The position numbers and the translations under genes are program-made. The notes under the pieces were generated by a model. It was not told the DNA's origin. It worked only from the letters and a program-made list of their open reading frames with translations, and made no database searches. DNA of 36,116 nucleotides from Lysobacterales bacterium (lineage in GTDB: Bacteria; Pseudomonadota; Gammaproteobacteria; Xanthomonadales; SZUA-36): assembly GCA_028289465.1 (NCBI GenBank), contig JANQPM010000061.1, positions 1-36,116 on the forward strand, written 5' to 3'. Positions 8,441 to 17,151 of the stretch are shown in pieces. The stretch's first letter is position 1; every line of letters begins with the position of its first letter.

Positions 8441-9996
8441 CCTGAAGGATTCCAGCCTCCGCCTCCAGGCGTTTCGACGCGCAACCTCTGGCCCCGATCG
8501 ACTTTCAACTCGCATTTTGCCGGCAATGGCCGGCCGTCAAGGCTGTTAATGCCGCGAGAGCCGGCACCGGCGCCGTTCAAACCCCATGGCGAATGCCGGC
8601 GGCGTTCGGAAAGTACGGTAACCCGTGCCGGTTCCAGGAACCGGTATTCCCGGACCAGGCCGCAGCCTCCGGTATGCTGCCCCGCACCGCCGGAATGCGG
8701 CCGCAGACCGTAGCGTTCCACTCTGAGCGGATAGTGTTTTTCCAGCACTTCAACCGGTGTATTCAGGGTGTTGGTCATATGCTGCTGGCGGGCATTCAGA
8801 CCCGCGGCCGCCGCACTTGCACCACCGCCACCGCCGAGGGTCTCGTAGTAGTCCCAGGGTCTCGGAGCGGCCGCGCCCATCGCAATATTGTTCATCGTGC
8901 CCTGCCCGGCAGCGGGTATGCGACCCGGCAGCACGCGGGCCAGCGCACCGCATAGCACGTCGACGATACGCATACTGGTTTCCACATTGCCGGCCGCCAC
9001 CGCTGCCGGGTACCGCGCGTTGACCAGCGAACCGGGCGGCGCCTGAATACGAATCGGCCGCAACGCACCGGCGCAGGTCGGCAGTTCCGGCGGCAGCAGA
9101 CAACGGATCACATAAAACACGGCTGCCGCGGTCACCGGCAGCGGACAATTGATATTGCCGGCGACCTGCCCGGCCGTACCGCCGAAGTCGACGACAATGT
9201 TCCGGCGGCCGGTGGTCACGGTCACCCGAATCGGAATATCCACTCCACCCTGGCCGTCATCGTCCATCAGGTCCTCGAAACTGACCCGGGCCGCCGGCAG
9301 GCCGGTCAGCAGCTTGACGGCTATCTGCTCCGCGTAGTTCTGCAATTGACTGCACCGGCGCTCAAAGGTGTCCATGCCGGTAGTACGGATCAGGGATTCC
9401 AGCTGCTGCACACCCCGGCGTGCCGCGGCAAGCTGGGCATTGAGATCGCCGGCGCCCTGCTGGGCATTTTTCAGCACCGCCATCAATCGCTTCCAGAGCG
9501 GGTTCTGACGCTGCCCCGCCCGATAGAGCCAGGACGGCGCTATGACCAGGCCTTCTTCTTCCAGGGAGCGGCTGATCGGCATGGATCCCGGGCTCTCCGC
9601 ACCGATGTCCGCGTGATGGGCGCGGTTGGCTGCAAAGCCGCATAGTTCCCGATCCAGGAAAACCGGCGCGATCATGGTCACATCCGGCAGATGCGTGCCG
9701 CCGAGAAAGGGGTCGTTGACGATCAGTACATCGCCGGGCCGCCAGTCGAAGCCGGCGGTCAGGTCGGTCATCGCGAACGCCATACTGCCGAGGTGAACCG
9801 GAATGTGGGTGGCCTGCCCCAGCAGTGCGCCGTCACGGTCGAACAACGCACAGGAATAATCCAACCGGTCGCGGATATTCGGCGACAGCGCCGCCGCACC
9901 GAGGCAGGCTCCCATCTCTTCGCAAATCGCCGTGATACGGCTGGCGAACAGGCTCAGCTCAACGGCAACGTTTGTTTCGGCGGATGGCATCGGCAT
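8410..9996 (-). CDS. Hydantoinase B / oxoprolinase-family protein without HyuA partner
   Basis: A 528-aa HyuB-type subunit. The family couples ATP hydrolysis (HyuA) with ring opening of hydantoins, 5-oxoproline or related substrates, or carboxylates acetone-like compounds. Typical blocks are [72 protein letters not shown] and [11 protein letters not shown]. The C-terminal [22 protein letters not shown] block is also typical, so the protein is full length. The usual hyuA gene is absent on either side: neighbours are rnt (convergent) and sodB (divergent). It may work with a HyuA encoded elsewhere; the substrate cannot be told from sequence. A start two codons later is also possible. Confidence 0.9.
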   Translation of the reverse strand: MPMPSAETNVAVELSLFASRITAICEEMGACLGAAALSPNIRDRLDYSCALFDRDGALLGQATHIPVHLGSMAFAMTDLTAGFDWRPGDVLIVNDPFLGGTHLPDVTMIAPVFLDRELCGFAANRAHHADIGAESPGSMPISRSLEEEGLVIAPSWLYRAGQRQNPLWKRLMAVLKNAQQGAGDLNAQLAAARRGVQQLESLIRTTGMDTFERRCSQLQNYAEQIAVKLLTGLPAARVSFEDLMDDDGQGGVDIPIRVTVTTGRRNIVVDFGGTAGQVAGNINCPLPVTAAAVFYVIRCLLPPELPTCAGALRPIRIQAPPGSLVNARYPAAVAAGNVETSMRIVDVLCGALARVLPGRIPAAGQGTMNNIAMGAAAPRPWDYYETLGGGGGASAAAAGLNARQQHMTNTLNTPVEVLEKHYPLRVERYGLRPHSGGAGQHTGGCGLVREYRFLEPARVTVLSERRRHSPWGLNGAGAGSRGINSLDGRPLPAKCELKVDRGQRLRVETPGGGGWNPSGQSGSQTAVD

Positions 9997-10132
9997 TCAG
10001 CCATCTTACCTGCAAAAAAGCGCCACCGGTGTATTTTTCACCGCCCGCCGCCGGCGATTGCCTTCCACCCGGCAGACCGCTAGACTTTCTGGCTTCGTAT
10101 TGAGTCCCAATCCGCCGTATCAGGAGAGCCGA

Positions 10133-10711
10133 ATGGCCATTGAATTACCCGAACTGCCGTATGCCATGGATGCACTGGAGCCGCATATCTCGCGGGAAAC
10201 CCTGGAATACCACTACGGTAAACACCACCAGGGCTATGTCAATAAACTCAACGCTGCGTTGCCCGGCAGCGAATTCGAAGACAGCTCACTGGAGCGTATC
10301 GTGCGCAACGCCGGCGGCAGCATGTTCAATAACGCGGCGCAAATCTGGAATCACAGTTTCTACTGGAGCTGCCTCAGCCCGAACGGCGGCGGCCGCCCCG
10401 ACGGCAAACTGGCGCAGGCGATCGATCAGGCTTTCGGTGGTTTCGACGCTTTCAAGACGCGCTTCAGCCGTCTTGCCGGCAGCGCTTTCGGCAGCGGCTG
10501 GGCCTGGCTGGTGCAGGAACCGGACGGACGTCTGACGATTACCACCACCGGTAACGCCGGAACGCCGCTGACCAGCGATGATCGCGCACTGCTGACCTGC
10601 GATGTCTGGGAACATGCGTACTACATCGACTACCGCAATGCGCGGGCGGGCTACATCGACGCATTCTGGCAACTGGTTAACTGGCCGTTTGTGGAAAGCA
10701 ATATGCGCTGA
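10133..10711 (+). CDS. sodB: Superoxide dismutase [Fe]
   Basis: A 192-aa cytoplasmic Fe/Mn-family superoxide dismutase that converts superoxide to peroxide and oxygen. Metal ligands are H27 (in YHYGKHHQGYV), H74 (NHSFYW), D157 and H161 (DVWEHAYY). Q70 in NNAAQIWNHSFYW, which hydrogen-bonds the metal-bound water, and NAGTPL are features of the iron-type enzymes. The ATG at 10133 follows a good ribosome-binding site (AGGAGAG) and gives the normal family N terminus (MAIELPELPYAMDALEPHIS). A longer upstream reading frame exists but is not needed. It is divergent from the hyuB-like gene and followed 22 bases later by an aminotransferase. Confidence 0.97.
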   Translation: MAIELPELPYAMDALEPHISRETLEYHYGKHHQGYVNKLNAALPGSEFEDSSLERIVRNAGGSMFNNAAQIWNHSFYWSCLSPNGGGRPDGKLAQAIDQAFGGFDAFKTRFSRLAGSAFGSGWAWLVQEPDGRLTITTTGNAGTPLTSDDRALLTCDVWEHAYYIDYRNARAGYIDAFWQLVNWPFVESNMR

Positions 10712-10733
10712 TCCGTCGGTATGGGCTGAGAAT

Positions 10734-11906
10734 ATGAACGAATTCCTGATGAACACCTATGCCAGGCTGCCGCTGGCCTTTGTGCGCGGCGAAGGCGCCT
10801 GGCTGTGGGATGAGCAGGAGCGCCGCTATCTGGATGCGATTAGCGGTCTGGGTGTCTGCTCGCTCGGCCATTCGCACCCCGAACTGACGGCAGTGATCAG
10901 CGAACAGGCAGGTACGCTGATGCATACCGCCAATCTGGCACGAATACCTTGGCAGGAGGCACTGGCCGAACGCCTCGCAAGCGTCAGCGGTATTCCGCGC
11001 TCTTTTATCGCGAACTCCGGCGCCGAGGCAGTCGAGTGCGCGCTTAAGCTGGCCCGCCTTCACGGCCATCAACGGGAATTCTCCCGGCCCCAGGTCGTCG
11101 TCGCCGAAAAAAGTTTCCATGGCCGCACGATGGCCGCGCTGTCTGCAACCGACAGCCGAAAAGTCCAGGCCGGTTTCGAACCCCTGGTCAGCGGCTTTCT
11201 GCGCGTTCCGTTCGGCGATATCGATGCGTTGACCCGGCTGGCCGGCAACGCCAACGAAGTCACTGCGGTGATGCTGGAACCGATTCAGGGGGAGGCCGGT
11301 GTGTGCGTACCGCCGGCCGGTTATCTGCAAGCGGTCAGAGCGCTGTGCGACCAACAGGGCTGGCTGCTGATCCTGGACGAAATCCAGAGCGGCCTGTGCC
11401 GTACCGGGGCCTGGTACGCTCATCAACTGGATGACATTACAGCGGATATCATTACGACCGCGAAGGCACTGGCCAACGGCATTCCGATTGCCGCCTGTCT
11501 GGCCACCGAGGCCGTGGCCGATCTGTTCTCGCCCGGCCGTCACGGCTCAACCTTTGGCGGCAACCCGCTGGCCTGCCGCACCGCCTGCGCGGTACTGGAC
11601 ATCATGCGACGGGATGATATCGCATCACAGGCGGCAGCAACCGGCGAGGCAATGCTGGCCGCATTCCGGCAGCGGCTGGCGCAGCATCCGGCGGTGGTTG
11701 ATATCCGCGGCCGCGGCCTGATGATCGGTATCGAACTCGACCGGCCGGCGGGCGCGATAAAATCCTATGCGCTGGACAACGGCCTGCTGATCAACGTAAC
11801 CCGCGAGTCGGTGATTCGCCTGCTGCCGCCATTGATCATCGACAGCGATCAGGCCGAACGAATCGTGGCCACGGTGTGCGAAGCCCTGAAAGAACAGATA
11901 ACCTGA
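10734..11906 (+). CDS. argD: Class III PLP aminotransferase, acetylornithine transaminase type
   Basis: A 390-aa fold-type I, class III aminotransferase. ArgD members transfer the amino group between N-acetylornithine and 2-oxoglutarate in arginine synthesis, and often also act on succinyldiaminopimelate. The PLP-binding lysine is K244 in TTAKALANGIP. The cofactor Asp lies in LLILDEIQSGLCRTG, the phosphate-binding SGAEAVECALKLAR is near residue 95 and STFGGNPLACR is near 280. The N terminus (MNTYARLPLAFVRGEGAWLWD) and length match ArgD. The start may be 10734 or the in-frame ATG at 10749. The gene follows sodB closely and may be co-transcribed. An exact substrate other than acetylornithine cannot be excluded. 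Confidence 0.88.
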   Translation: MNEFLMNTYARLPLAFVRGEGAWLWDEQERRYLDAISGLGVCSLGHSHPELTAVISEQAGTLMHTANLARIPWQEALAERLASVSGIPRSFIANSGAEAVECALKLARLHGHQREFSRPQVVVAEKSFHGRTMAALSATDSRKVQAGFEPLVSGFLRVPFGDIDALTRLAGNANEVTAVMLEPIQGEAGVCVPPAGYLQAVRALCDQQGWLLILDEIQSGLCRTGAWYAHQLDDITADIITTAKALANGIPIAACLATEAVADLFSPGRHGSTFGGNPLACRTACAVLDIMRRDDIASQAAATGEAMLAAFRQRLAQHPAVVDIRGRGLMIGIELDRPAGAIKSYALDNGLLINVTRESVIRLLPPLIIDSDQAERIVATVCEALKEQIT

Positions 11907-11938
11907 AAGTCCGGGTGACCTGAAAATTCCGCCTGAAT

Positions 11939-11968
11939 ATCTAGGAGCGCCTTCAGGCGCGAATGCTA
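11939..11968. repeat. REP-like palindromic element
   Basis: Contains TAGGAGCGCCTTCAGGCGCG, a 5-6 bp inverted repeat (GCGCC/GGCGC, 11947-11960) preceded by the TAGGAG head. This form is common among REP sequences in pseudomonads and xanthomonads. It lies between the convergent argD and purK genes. No other copy was seen in the window. Confidence 0.6.
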
Positions 11969-11978
11969 CAAAAACGAC

Positions 11979-13124
11979 CTAACCAACTGTTTCAGAAAAT
12001 GTTTTTTCCGCAAACGTATTTTCTGCGGCCACGCGAACCTCGGGGTCAAGCAATTCGGCCACGGACTGAAAACGTTCGCGCAATACCACGGCCGACGGCG
12101 CAGCGATGGTCGTATGGCCCAGCTTGCGTCCCGGCCTGGCGCTCTTGCCATAGTCATGCCAGTGAATACCGCTGCCTTCCATGCACTGCTCCGCCACCGG
12201 CATTGAGCCGATCCAGTTCAGCATCATGCAATGCTCGGTCGCAGCCGTATCGCCGAGCGGCAGGCCGGCGATCGCACGCAGGTGATTTTCGAACTGGGAG
12301 CAGCTTGAGCCCTCGATGGTCCAGTGTCCGGAATTGTGAACCCGGGGTGCAATCTCGTTAGCCAGCAACTCGCCACGGCACAAGAACAGCTCCAGCGTCA
12401 GCGTGCCGATGTAGTCGAGGCGGTCCAGCAGCTTGGCGATAAGCGATTCGGCCCGGCGCTGCAAGTCGTCGGAAAAATAAGGCGAGCGGCTGATCGCCAG
12501 CACGCCGCTGCGATGCAGGTTGCGGCTCAGCGGCCAGTAGCGGACATCGGCCCCGCCGTCCCTGACCGCAATGATGGAACATTCGGCGTCAAACGGAACG
12601 AAGGACTCCAGGATCAGCGAATAATCGCCGAGCCGCTGCCAGGCCCGTTCAAGGTCCTCCGGCTGGCCTAGCAGCACCTGTCCTTTGCCGTCGTAACCCA
12701 TACGCCGGGTTTTCAAGACAGCGGGATACCCGGTCTGTTCAACCGCGGCCAGCAGTTCGGTGCGGCTGCCGACCGGGTGGAAATCCGGTGTGTGAATGCC
12801 CAGCTCGCGCAGCAGACGCTTTTCAACCAGGCGGTCCTGGCCGGCAGCCAGCGCCGGTACCGGCGGATAAAACGGGCAATGCCGTTCGAGATGCCGAGCC
12901 GCGGACACCGGAACGTTTTCGAAATCGAAGGTCGCGATATCGACCTGCGATGCCAGCGCGTCCAGCGCAGTCCTGTCATCGTAGTCGGCGACAATATGCG
13001 CTGCCAGCGATCCGGCGCAGGCATCCGCTGCCGGGTCGAGCACGGTGCATTCAAGGTCCAGGCGCTGCCCGGCTGCAGCCATCATTCGGGCCAGTTGCCC
13101 GCCACCCAGAATACCGATACGCAT
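11979..13124 (-). CDS. purK: 5-(carboxyamino)imidazole ribonucleotide synthase
   Basis: A 381-aa ATP-grasp enzyme that makes N5-CAIR from AIR, bicarbonate and ATP in purine synthesis. The N terminus [20 protein letters not shown] is diagnostic. The ATP-grasp core is seen in GYPAVLKTRRMGYDGKGQ, LILESFVPFDAECS and the metal-binding block LTLELFLCRGELLANEIAPRVHNSGHWT. The C terminus (LDPEVRVAAENTFA) is slightly extended. Its start overlaps the purE stop (13124-13126, TGATG), so the two form a purE-purK operon. Confidence 0.96.
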   Translation of the reverse strand: MRIGILGGGQLARMMAAAGQRLDLECTVLDPAADACAGSLAAHIVADYDDRTALDALASQVDIATFDFENVPVSAARHLERHCPFYPPVPALAAGQDRLVEKRLLRELGIHTPDFHPVGSRTELLAAVEQTGYPAVLKTRRMGYDGKGQVLLGQPEDLERAWQRLGDYSLILESFVPFDAECSIIAVRDGGADVRYWPLSRNLHRSGVLAISRSPYFSDDLQRRAESLIAKLLDRLDYIGTLTLELFLCRGELLANEIAPRVHNSGHWTIEGSSCSQFENHLRAIAGLPLGDTAATEHCMMLNWIGSMPVAEQCMEGSGIHWHDYGKSARPGRKLGHTTIAAPSAVVLRERFQSVAELLDPEVRVAAENTFAEKTFSETVG

Positions 13125-13615
13125 CAGCTTTTCGGGTCTGGAGCGTCAAGCACGGCCTGCGTTCTCTGTTCGCGATATTCGCCGAGCGCGCGGCGAATTT
13201 CCGGGTATTTAATACCCAGTATCGCAGCCGCGTGCAATGCGGCATTGATAGCCCCGGCTTTGCCGATGGCCAGGGTTCCGACCGGAATGCCGGCCGGCAT
13301 CTGCACGATGGAAAGCAGCGAATCCAGACCGTTCATAGCGGAAGATTTGACCGGTACGCCGAGTACTGGCAGCGTGGTTTTAGCCGCGACCATGCCGGGA
13401 AGGTGGGCGGCCCCGCCAGCGCCGGCAATGATGACTTCCAGGCCGCGTTCGGCGGCATTATCAGCATAGCGAAACATCTTGTCCGGCGTGCGGTGCGCGG
13501 AAACCACTTCAACCTCGTGGGCGATACGCAGATGCGCCAAGGTCTCGGCCGTGTGTTCCATGGTGCTCCAATCCGATTGCGAACCCATGATGATCCCGAC
13601 TAAAGGTTGTTGCAT
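13124..13615 (-). CDS. purE: N5-CAIR mutase (5-(carboxyamino)imidazole ribonucleotide mutase)
   Basis: A 163-aa class I PurE that converts N5-CAIR to CAIR in purine biosynthesis. The start at 13615 gives the standard N terminus [20 protein letters not shown]; an upstream in-frame start at 13720 would add 35 unrelated residues and was rejected. The active-site blocks are [37 protein letters not shown] and [27 protein letters not shown]. It is first in the purE-purK operon. Confidence 0.96.
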   Translation of the reverse strand: MQQPLVGIIMGSQSDWSTMEHTAETLAHLRIAHEVEVVSAHRTPDKMFRYADNAAERGLEVIIAGAGGAAHLPGMVAAKTTLPVLGVPVKSSAMNGLDSLLSIVQMPAGIPVGTLAIGKAGAINAALHAAAILGIKYPEIRRALGEYREQRTQAVLDAPDPKS

Positions 13616-13745
13616 GACCCTACCCAGCAAATATGATCGTCGACTGAACAGCCAGCCCGGAAAACGGCATACTCTACCAAATCCACCGTATGCACAACAG
13701 CCAGGGCGGCTCGCCTGCACTTCCTTCGCAGCCGGGCAGTATCAA

Positions 13746-13771
13746 CCGGCGATATAACCCGGCGATATAAC
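13746..13771. repeat. 13-bp perfect tandem direct repeat
   Basis: Two abutting copies of CCGGCGATATAAC (13746-13758 and 13759-13771) in the space between purE and the first repressor gene. They lie 90-115 bases upstream of the repressor start. Confidence 0.7.
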
Positions 13772-13825
13772 GCGAGCTAACCCGTTGGCGAGCCCGCCGC
13801 CGTGCAGCAGTTTTGCAACACCGAC

Positions 13826-13854
13826 TTGCACTGCGGCGGCGACAGGGCCACAAT
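13826..13854 (+). promoter_or_regulatory. Possible promoter for a leaderless repressor-1 transcript
   Basis: TTGCAC (13826-13831), a 17-base spacer and CACAAT (13849-13854). The expected transcription start would fall at about 13861, the A of the repressor ATG. No ribosome-binding site precedes that ATG, so a leaderless mRNA, as for lambda cI from PRM, is plausible. The -35 match is weak, so this is a suggestion only. Confidence 0.35.
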
Positions 13855-13855
13855 T

Positions 13856-13869
13856 AAGCAATGCTTGAC
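13856..13869. promoter_or_regulatory. Operator palindrome overlapping repressor-1 start codon
   Basis: AAGCAATGCTTGAC: AAGCA-A-TGCTT is a perfect 11-base palindrome around one centre base, and the ATG start (13861-13863) sits inside it. The same 14 bases occur at the start codon of the paralogous repressor (17143-17156, minus strand). Confidence 0.65.
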
Positions 13870-14535
13870 ACCACAACCATCGGTGGAAGAATCCGCGCGG
13901 CCCTGGAGTACTCCGGTCTGAACAATGCCCGGCTGGCTGAGCAGACCGGCGTGACCATTCAGGCGGTCGGCCAGTGGATCAGTACCTCGCGAGTCGGTAA
14001 AAACCGTCTGCCGTTGATCGCCAAGGCTACCCGGGTCCGGCTGGAGTGGCTGCTGACCGGTCATGGGCCAATGGCCTGGCTGGAGCTCACGGACCGCCCG
14101 AACGGCGAGACCGGTACCGCCGGTCATGGCATTCTGCACGGCGCGGTTCCGCTGATTTCCTGGTCCGAAGCCAGCGCCTGGGCACCGGACGAAACGAATC
14201 TGTCCGACGAGGTCAGGCGGATGATCGCTTGCGTTGCGCCACATAGCGGAAACGCTTACGCGCTGGAGGTGATAGGCCGCTCGATGACCGCGCCTACCGG
14301 TCTAAGCGTTCCTGAAGGTTATATCATCGTGATAGACCCGGACCCGCGTAGGGCAGCCACGCAGGGAGATCTCGTGGTCGCCCGCATCAGTGACCAGCAG
14401 GAAATCGTGTTCAAGCAACTGGCAATGGAAGACGGGCGCATCTGCCTGCGCCCGCTGAACCCTCAGCATCCACCGATTTTCGATACCTTCGAGGTGCTGG
14501 GAAAAGTCATTCAGGTGATGCTGGATATCGATTGA
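13861..14535 (+). CDS. LexA/CI-like repressor (XRE HTH + S24 peptidase), copy 1
   Basis: A 224-aa phage-type repressor. An N-terminal helix-turn-helix spans residues about 6-66 (IGGRIRAALEYSGLNNARLAEQTGVTIQAVGQW). The C-terminal S24/LexA-like serine peptidase domain is at about 100-224. The catalytic Ser is in GRSMTAP, followed by GLSVPEGYIIVIDPDP, and the catalytic Lys is probably the one in EIVFKQLA. Such proteins bind DNA as dimers and can self-cleave after RecA-type induction. It is closely similar to the repressor at 16483-17151, especially in the last 80 residues (LRPLNPQHP). An operator-like palindrome covers its own start codon, which predicts autoregulation. No phage structural genes are nearby. 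Confidence 0.9.
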   Translation: MLDTTTIGGRIRAALEYSGLNNARLAEQTGVTIQAVGQWISTSRVGKNRLPLIAKATRVRLEWLLTGHGPMAWLELTDRPNGETGTAGHGILHGAVPLISWSEASAWAPDETNLSDEVRRMIACVAPHSGNAYALEVIGRSMTAPTGLSVPEGYIIVIDPDPRRAATQGDLVVARISDQQEIVFKQLAMEDGRICLRPLNPQHPPIFDTFEVLGKVIQVMLDID

Positions 14536-14615
14536 ACCGGCCGGCTGCCGGCCCGGACTGCCCTACCGCCTGCGGACGTCGCAGCATCGATGCCGGCGAT
14601 AAAATAAAGTAGTGA

Positions 14616-14644
14616 TTGAAATCATAATAAAGTTATGGTTTAAT
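14616..14644 (+). promoter_or_regulatory. Sigma-70-like promoter upstream of the structured non-coding region
   Basis: TTGAAA (14616-14621), a 17-base spacer and TTTAAT (14639-14644), each 5 of 6 to consensus. The local sequence is AT-rich in a GC-rich neighbourhood. The -35 box lies inside a palindrome TGATT-GA-AATCA (14613-14624), which could be an operator. The expected start is near 14651. Confidence 0.6.
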
Positions 14645-14650
14645 TTCGGT

Positions 14651-15090
14651 ATTCGGCAAAATCAGTTAAGAAAGCTGGCATAAAGGGGTCCTCCGATGGT
14701 GAAGAAAAACGGAACCGGCTGAACGCGTCAGAATGAAACGATAGTGGGGCGAGATCCCCCGAAGCGCACTTCGGCTAGTCACCGAGTGAGGTTGGGTGGT
14801 ATACCGTGTTGTTGCAGCCGGTATATCAGGGTTGGGCTTATGATGCTGTCGCTTACCGGACTTCGATCAAATCGAAACAGACTCAAGTACACCCAGACTA
14901 TATAGCTTGGGTTCGCGGGTATCACCGCTATGCATGTCCGCTTTCACTCACATTCACCGCACTACACGGACTGGGCGGGTTCGGGTACTCGTTTGGTTGC
15001 AGATTCGGCAACCGCATGGCCTGCCGTAAGAGTGCCATTGGGCCCGAATATCCTTTGTGGAATATCCCTTGCGGAATAGCTTCCGCGTGA
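14651..15090 (+). ncRNA. Candidate structured non-coding RNA
   Basis: Downstream of the promoter, a series of simple hairpins can be read by eye. They are GGGG/CCCC near 14745-14760, CCGAAG-CGCA-CTTCGG just after it, TTCGAT-CAA-ATCGAA (14862-14876), GCGG/CCGC (14915-14928), GGTTGC-AGATTCG-GCAACC (14995-15013) and GCGGAA-TAGC-TTCCGC (15071-15086). No coding frame explains them, and I do not recognise a known RNA class. A decayed group II intron or another retroelement RNA is an alternative. Both ends are guesses, and no T-run terminator follows the last hairpin. Confidence 0.35.
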
Positions 15091-15177
15091 TACAAGCCCG
15101 GTTTAACCAAAGCTGCGATCACTGTCAATCGAACATCCCGTGTAAAGGTGCCGCTACGCGGACCAATGCCGATCGGC

Positions 15178-16020
15178 TTAGTCGAGAAAACGCATGGATA
15201 AATCCACCGCGCGAATGGACTTGGTGATATCGCCGGTAGAAATGTAGTGGACGCCGGTTGCGGCGATTTCCGCGACCGTCTCCAAATTCACGCCACCCGA
15301 TGCCTCGAGTGCAATCTTGTCGCGAAACCGCCGCGCCGCCTCTCTGAGACCGTTAACGGAAAAATTGTCCAGTAACACGCGCTCCGCACCGGCTGCGTGG
15401 GCTTCGGCAAGCTGCTCGATGCGCTCCACTTCCACTTCCAGAAAGATGCCCTGGTGGTCGGCACGCGCCTGTTCGACCGCAGCACGAATGGAACCCGCCG
15501 CCGAGATATGGTTTTCCTTGATCAGAATCGCATCGTAGAGACCGAAACGGTGGTTCATCGCGCCACCGCAGCGGGCTGCGTATTTCTGTGCCAGACGCAG
15601 GCCCGGCAGTGTCTTTCGCGTATCCAGAATATGCACGCCGGTGCCCGCCACCGCATCGACATAGCGCCGCGCCCGGGTTGCCGTCGCCGACAAGGTCTGC
15701 AGGAAATTCAGTCCGTTACGCTCGCCGGTCAGGATACTTCTGGCCGGACCCTCTAAGCGGCAGAGTTCCTGGTTCGATTCAACGCTGTCGCCGTCTTCGA
15801 CCGACCATCGAATATCGACGCTGCGGTCTACCTGGCGAAATACTTCGTCAAACCACGGCCGGCCGGCGATAACCGCCGCTTCGCGGACGATTACCCGCGT
15901 CGCAAAAACCGCGTCAGCGGCGATCAGGCTCGCGGTGCGGTCGCCATCGCCGATATCCTCGCGCAGTGCAGTAGCGACGTCTTCGGCGATTTCGTACGGC
16001 GGCGGAGTGGGAATAAGCAT
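15178..16020 (-). CDS. nadC: Nicotinate-nucleotide pyrophosphorylase (carboxylating)
   Basis: A 280-aa quinolinate phosphoribosyltransferase that converts quinolinate and PRPP to nicotinate mononucleotide in NAD synthesis. Diagnostic blocks are ALREDIGDGDRTASLI, CRLEGPARSILTGERNGLNFLQTLSATATRARRYV, DTRKTLPGLRLAQKYAARCGGAMNHRFGLYDAILIKENHI, EVEVERIEQLAEA, LLDNFS and ALEASGGVNLETVAEIAATGVHYISTG. These hold the PRPP- and quinolinate-binding Arg, Lys, Glu and Asp residues. Length is normal. It lies 8 bases downstream of the Trm112 gene and is probably co-transcribed with it. Confidence 0.97.
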   Translation of the reverse strand: MLIPTPPPYEIAEDVATALREDIGDGDRTASLIAADAVFATRVIVREAAVIAGRPWFDEVFRQVDRSVDIRWSVEDGDSVESNQELCRLEGPARSILTGERNGLNFLQTLSATATRARRYVDAVAGTGVHILDTRKTLPGLRLAQKYAARCGGAMNHRFGLYDAILIKENHISAAGSIRAAVEQARADHQGIFLEVEVERIEQLAEAHAAGAERVLLDNFSVNGLREAARRFRDKIALEASGGVNLETVAEIAATGVHYISTGDITKSIRAVDLSMRFLD

Positions 16021-16028
16021 TCGGCGGG

Positions 16029-16295
16029 CTAGAAATCGTTGAGCTGGGTCGTCCCGATGCCCTGGTCCTCCAGCAGAATCGGAATACTGTCGTCAATCAC
16101 GTAGATCACCTTGCCGTCTTCGGTAATCAGCGCCTCGGTCAGCGGCAGCTTGACCTGCGCACCGTCGACATATTGAACCTGGTTCTCTTCGATCGCGCGG
16201 TTTAGCTTGGCCAGGCGGTCTTTGGGCAGTGGCTGCAGCGGTGTTTTGCTCACCGGACAGCAGAGGATCTCCAGCAGCTTTTTGTCAATCGGCAT
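16029..16295 (-). CDS. Trm112-family protein
   Basis: An 88-aa member of the bacterial Trm112/YcaR family, small proteins that in other organisms act as activators of methyltransferases. The family start (LLEILCCPVSKTPLQPL) and end (VIYVIDDSIPILLEDQGIG) are clear, with an insertion in the middle as in other gammaproteobacterial forms. The usual CPxC zinc pair is altered to CCPVS, so metal binding may be lost. The start at 16295 gives the family N terminus (MPIDKKLLEI); the longer frame to 16388 was rejected. It sits just upstream of nadC. Confidence 0.9.
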   Translation of the reverse strand: MPIDKKLLEILCCPVSKTPLQPLPKDRLAKLNRAIEENQVQYVDGAQVKLPLTEALITEDGKVIYVIDDSIPILLEDQGIGTTQLNDF

Positions 16296-16482
16296 AACTA
16301 AGGCCCCAGCAAAGTCAAACGACAGTGGAATCAAACGGCATTGTACGCAATTCACCGAAGGCGGAAAACCATGCGCTCCCGCGGGCATGGCTGCGATGGC
16401 TTCTATCGGATTCGGGACCGCCCTAACTTGGCCACTGGAGTGCCACCTGCCGAAAATATTGCAGGCCGCCCGACGGTCAGGT

Positions 16483-17151
16483 CTATAAATCCAGCATCAC
16501 CTGAACCACCTTGCCGATGATTTGGAACGGTTCGAAGACCGACGGGTGCTGGGGGTTCAGCGGGCGCAAATAGGTGCGCCCGTCCTCCTGGGCGAGCTGC
16601 TTGAACGTAACGCCCTGCTGGCCTTCGATTTGCGCCACCACCAAATCGCCCGGGCTCGCCTTCCGGCCCCGTTCAGGATCGACAACGATGATATAGCCTT
16701 CCGGGACACTGAGACCGCTGGCGGAATTCATTGACCGACTGGGGACTTGCAATGCAAACGCATGATGGCTGATCGGCTTGATGCACGGAATCATCCGGGG
16801 CCTGGCTGACCCGGCTTGTTTGATAGCCACGGACCATTCCTTTGCCATGTCCCAGGCGATCAGCGGCACCGAGCGCTCGCTGCCGTATTCCGGCGTCGAT
16901 TCATATGGCGGCGTATGCTCTCGAACCTCGGAAGACAGCATGGGTCCGTCTCCGGCCAGCAGCCATTCCATGCGAACGCCGGTTGCCTTCGCGATGGTTG
17001 GAAAGTGCCGCTTATCCACCCTGGAGGTCTTCAGCCACTGCCCGACAGCCTGCACGGTAACGCCGGCGATCTCGGCAAGGCGGCTCTGGGTCATACCAGC
17101 GTGAGTTAACGCTTCACGAATTCTTTCGCCTATCGTCATAATGTCAAGCAT
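16483..17151 (-). CDS. LexA/CI-like repressor (XRE HTH + S24 peptidase), copy 2
   Basis: A 222-aa paralogue of the repressor at 13861-14535. The helix-turn-helix is at residues about 7-67 (IGERIREALTHAGMTQSRLAEIAGVTVQAVGQWLKTSRV). The S24 peptidase domain is at about 95-222, with the probable catalytic Ser in PSRSMNSASGLSVPEGYIIVVDP and Lys in VTFKQLAQEDGR. It is divergent from a Cro-like gene with an 81-base intergenic region holding several operator-like sites, the layout of a lambdoid cI/cro switch. The ATG at 17151 lies inside the operator palindrome, as for copy 1. No other phage gene flanks the switch. Confidence 0.92.
   Translation of the reverse strand: MLDIMTIGERIREALTHAGMTQSRLAEIAGVTVQAVGQWLKTSRVDKRHFPTIAKATGVRMEWLLAGDGPMLSSEVREHTPPYESTPEYGSERSVPLIAWDMAKEWSVAIKQAGSARPRMIPCIKPISHHAFALQVPSRSMNSASGLSVPEGYIIVVDPERGRKASPGDLVVAQIEGQQGVTFKQLAQEDGRTYLRPLNPQHPSVFEPFQIIGKVVQVMLDL

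Larger units (their letters stand above)
14536..15177. other. 642-base intergenic region without a convincing gene
   Basis: Holds a good sigma-70-type promoter (14616-14644) and a hairpin-rich stretch (about 14744-15086) described separately. A 94-codon GTG frame (14806-15090) and a 66-codon minus-strand frame (14928-15128) are present. Neither has a ribosome-binding site or recognisable family, and their composition (many Cys, Tyr, Gly, Trp) looks like translated structured RNA or relic sequence. Confidence 0.6.

Noticed and set aside
14806..15090. 94-codon frame in the hairpin-rich region
   Set aside because: GTG start without ribosome-binding site, no known family, odd Cys/Tyr/Gly/Trp composition and overlap with several hairpins; more likely non-coding.
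14651..15090. Group II intron or diversity-generating retroelement
   Set aside because: No reverse transcriptase frame, no recognisable domain V hairpin and no template/variable repeat pair found; kept only as an alternative for a decayed relic.
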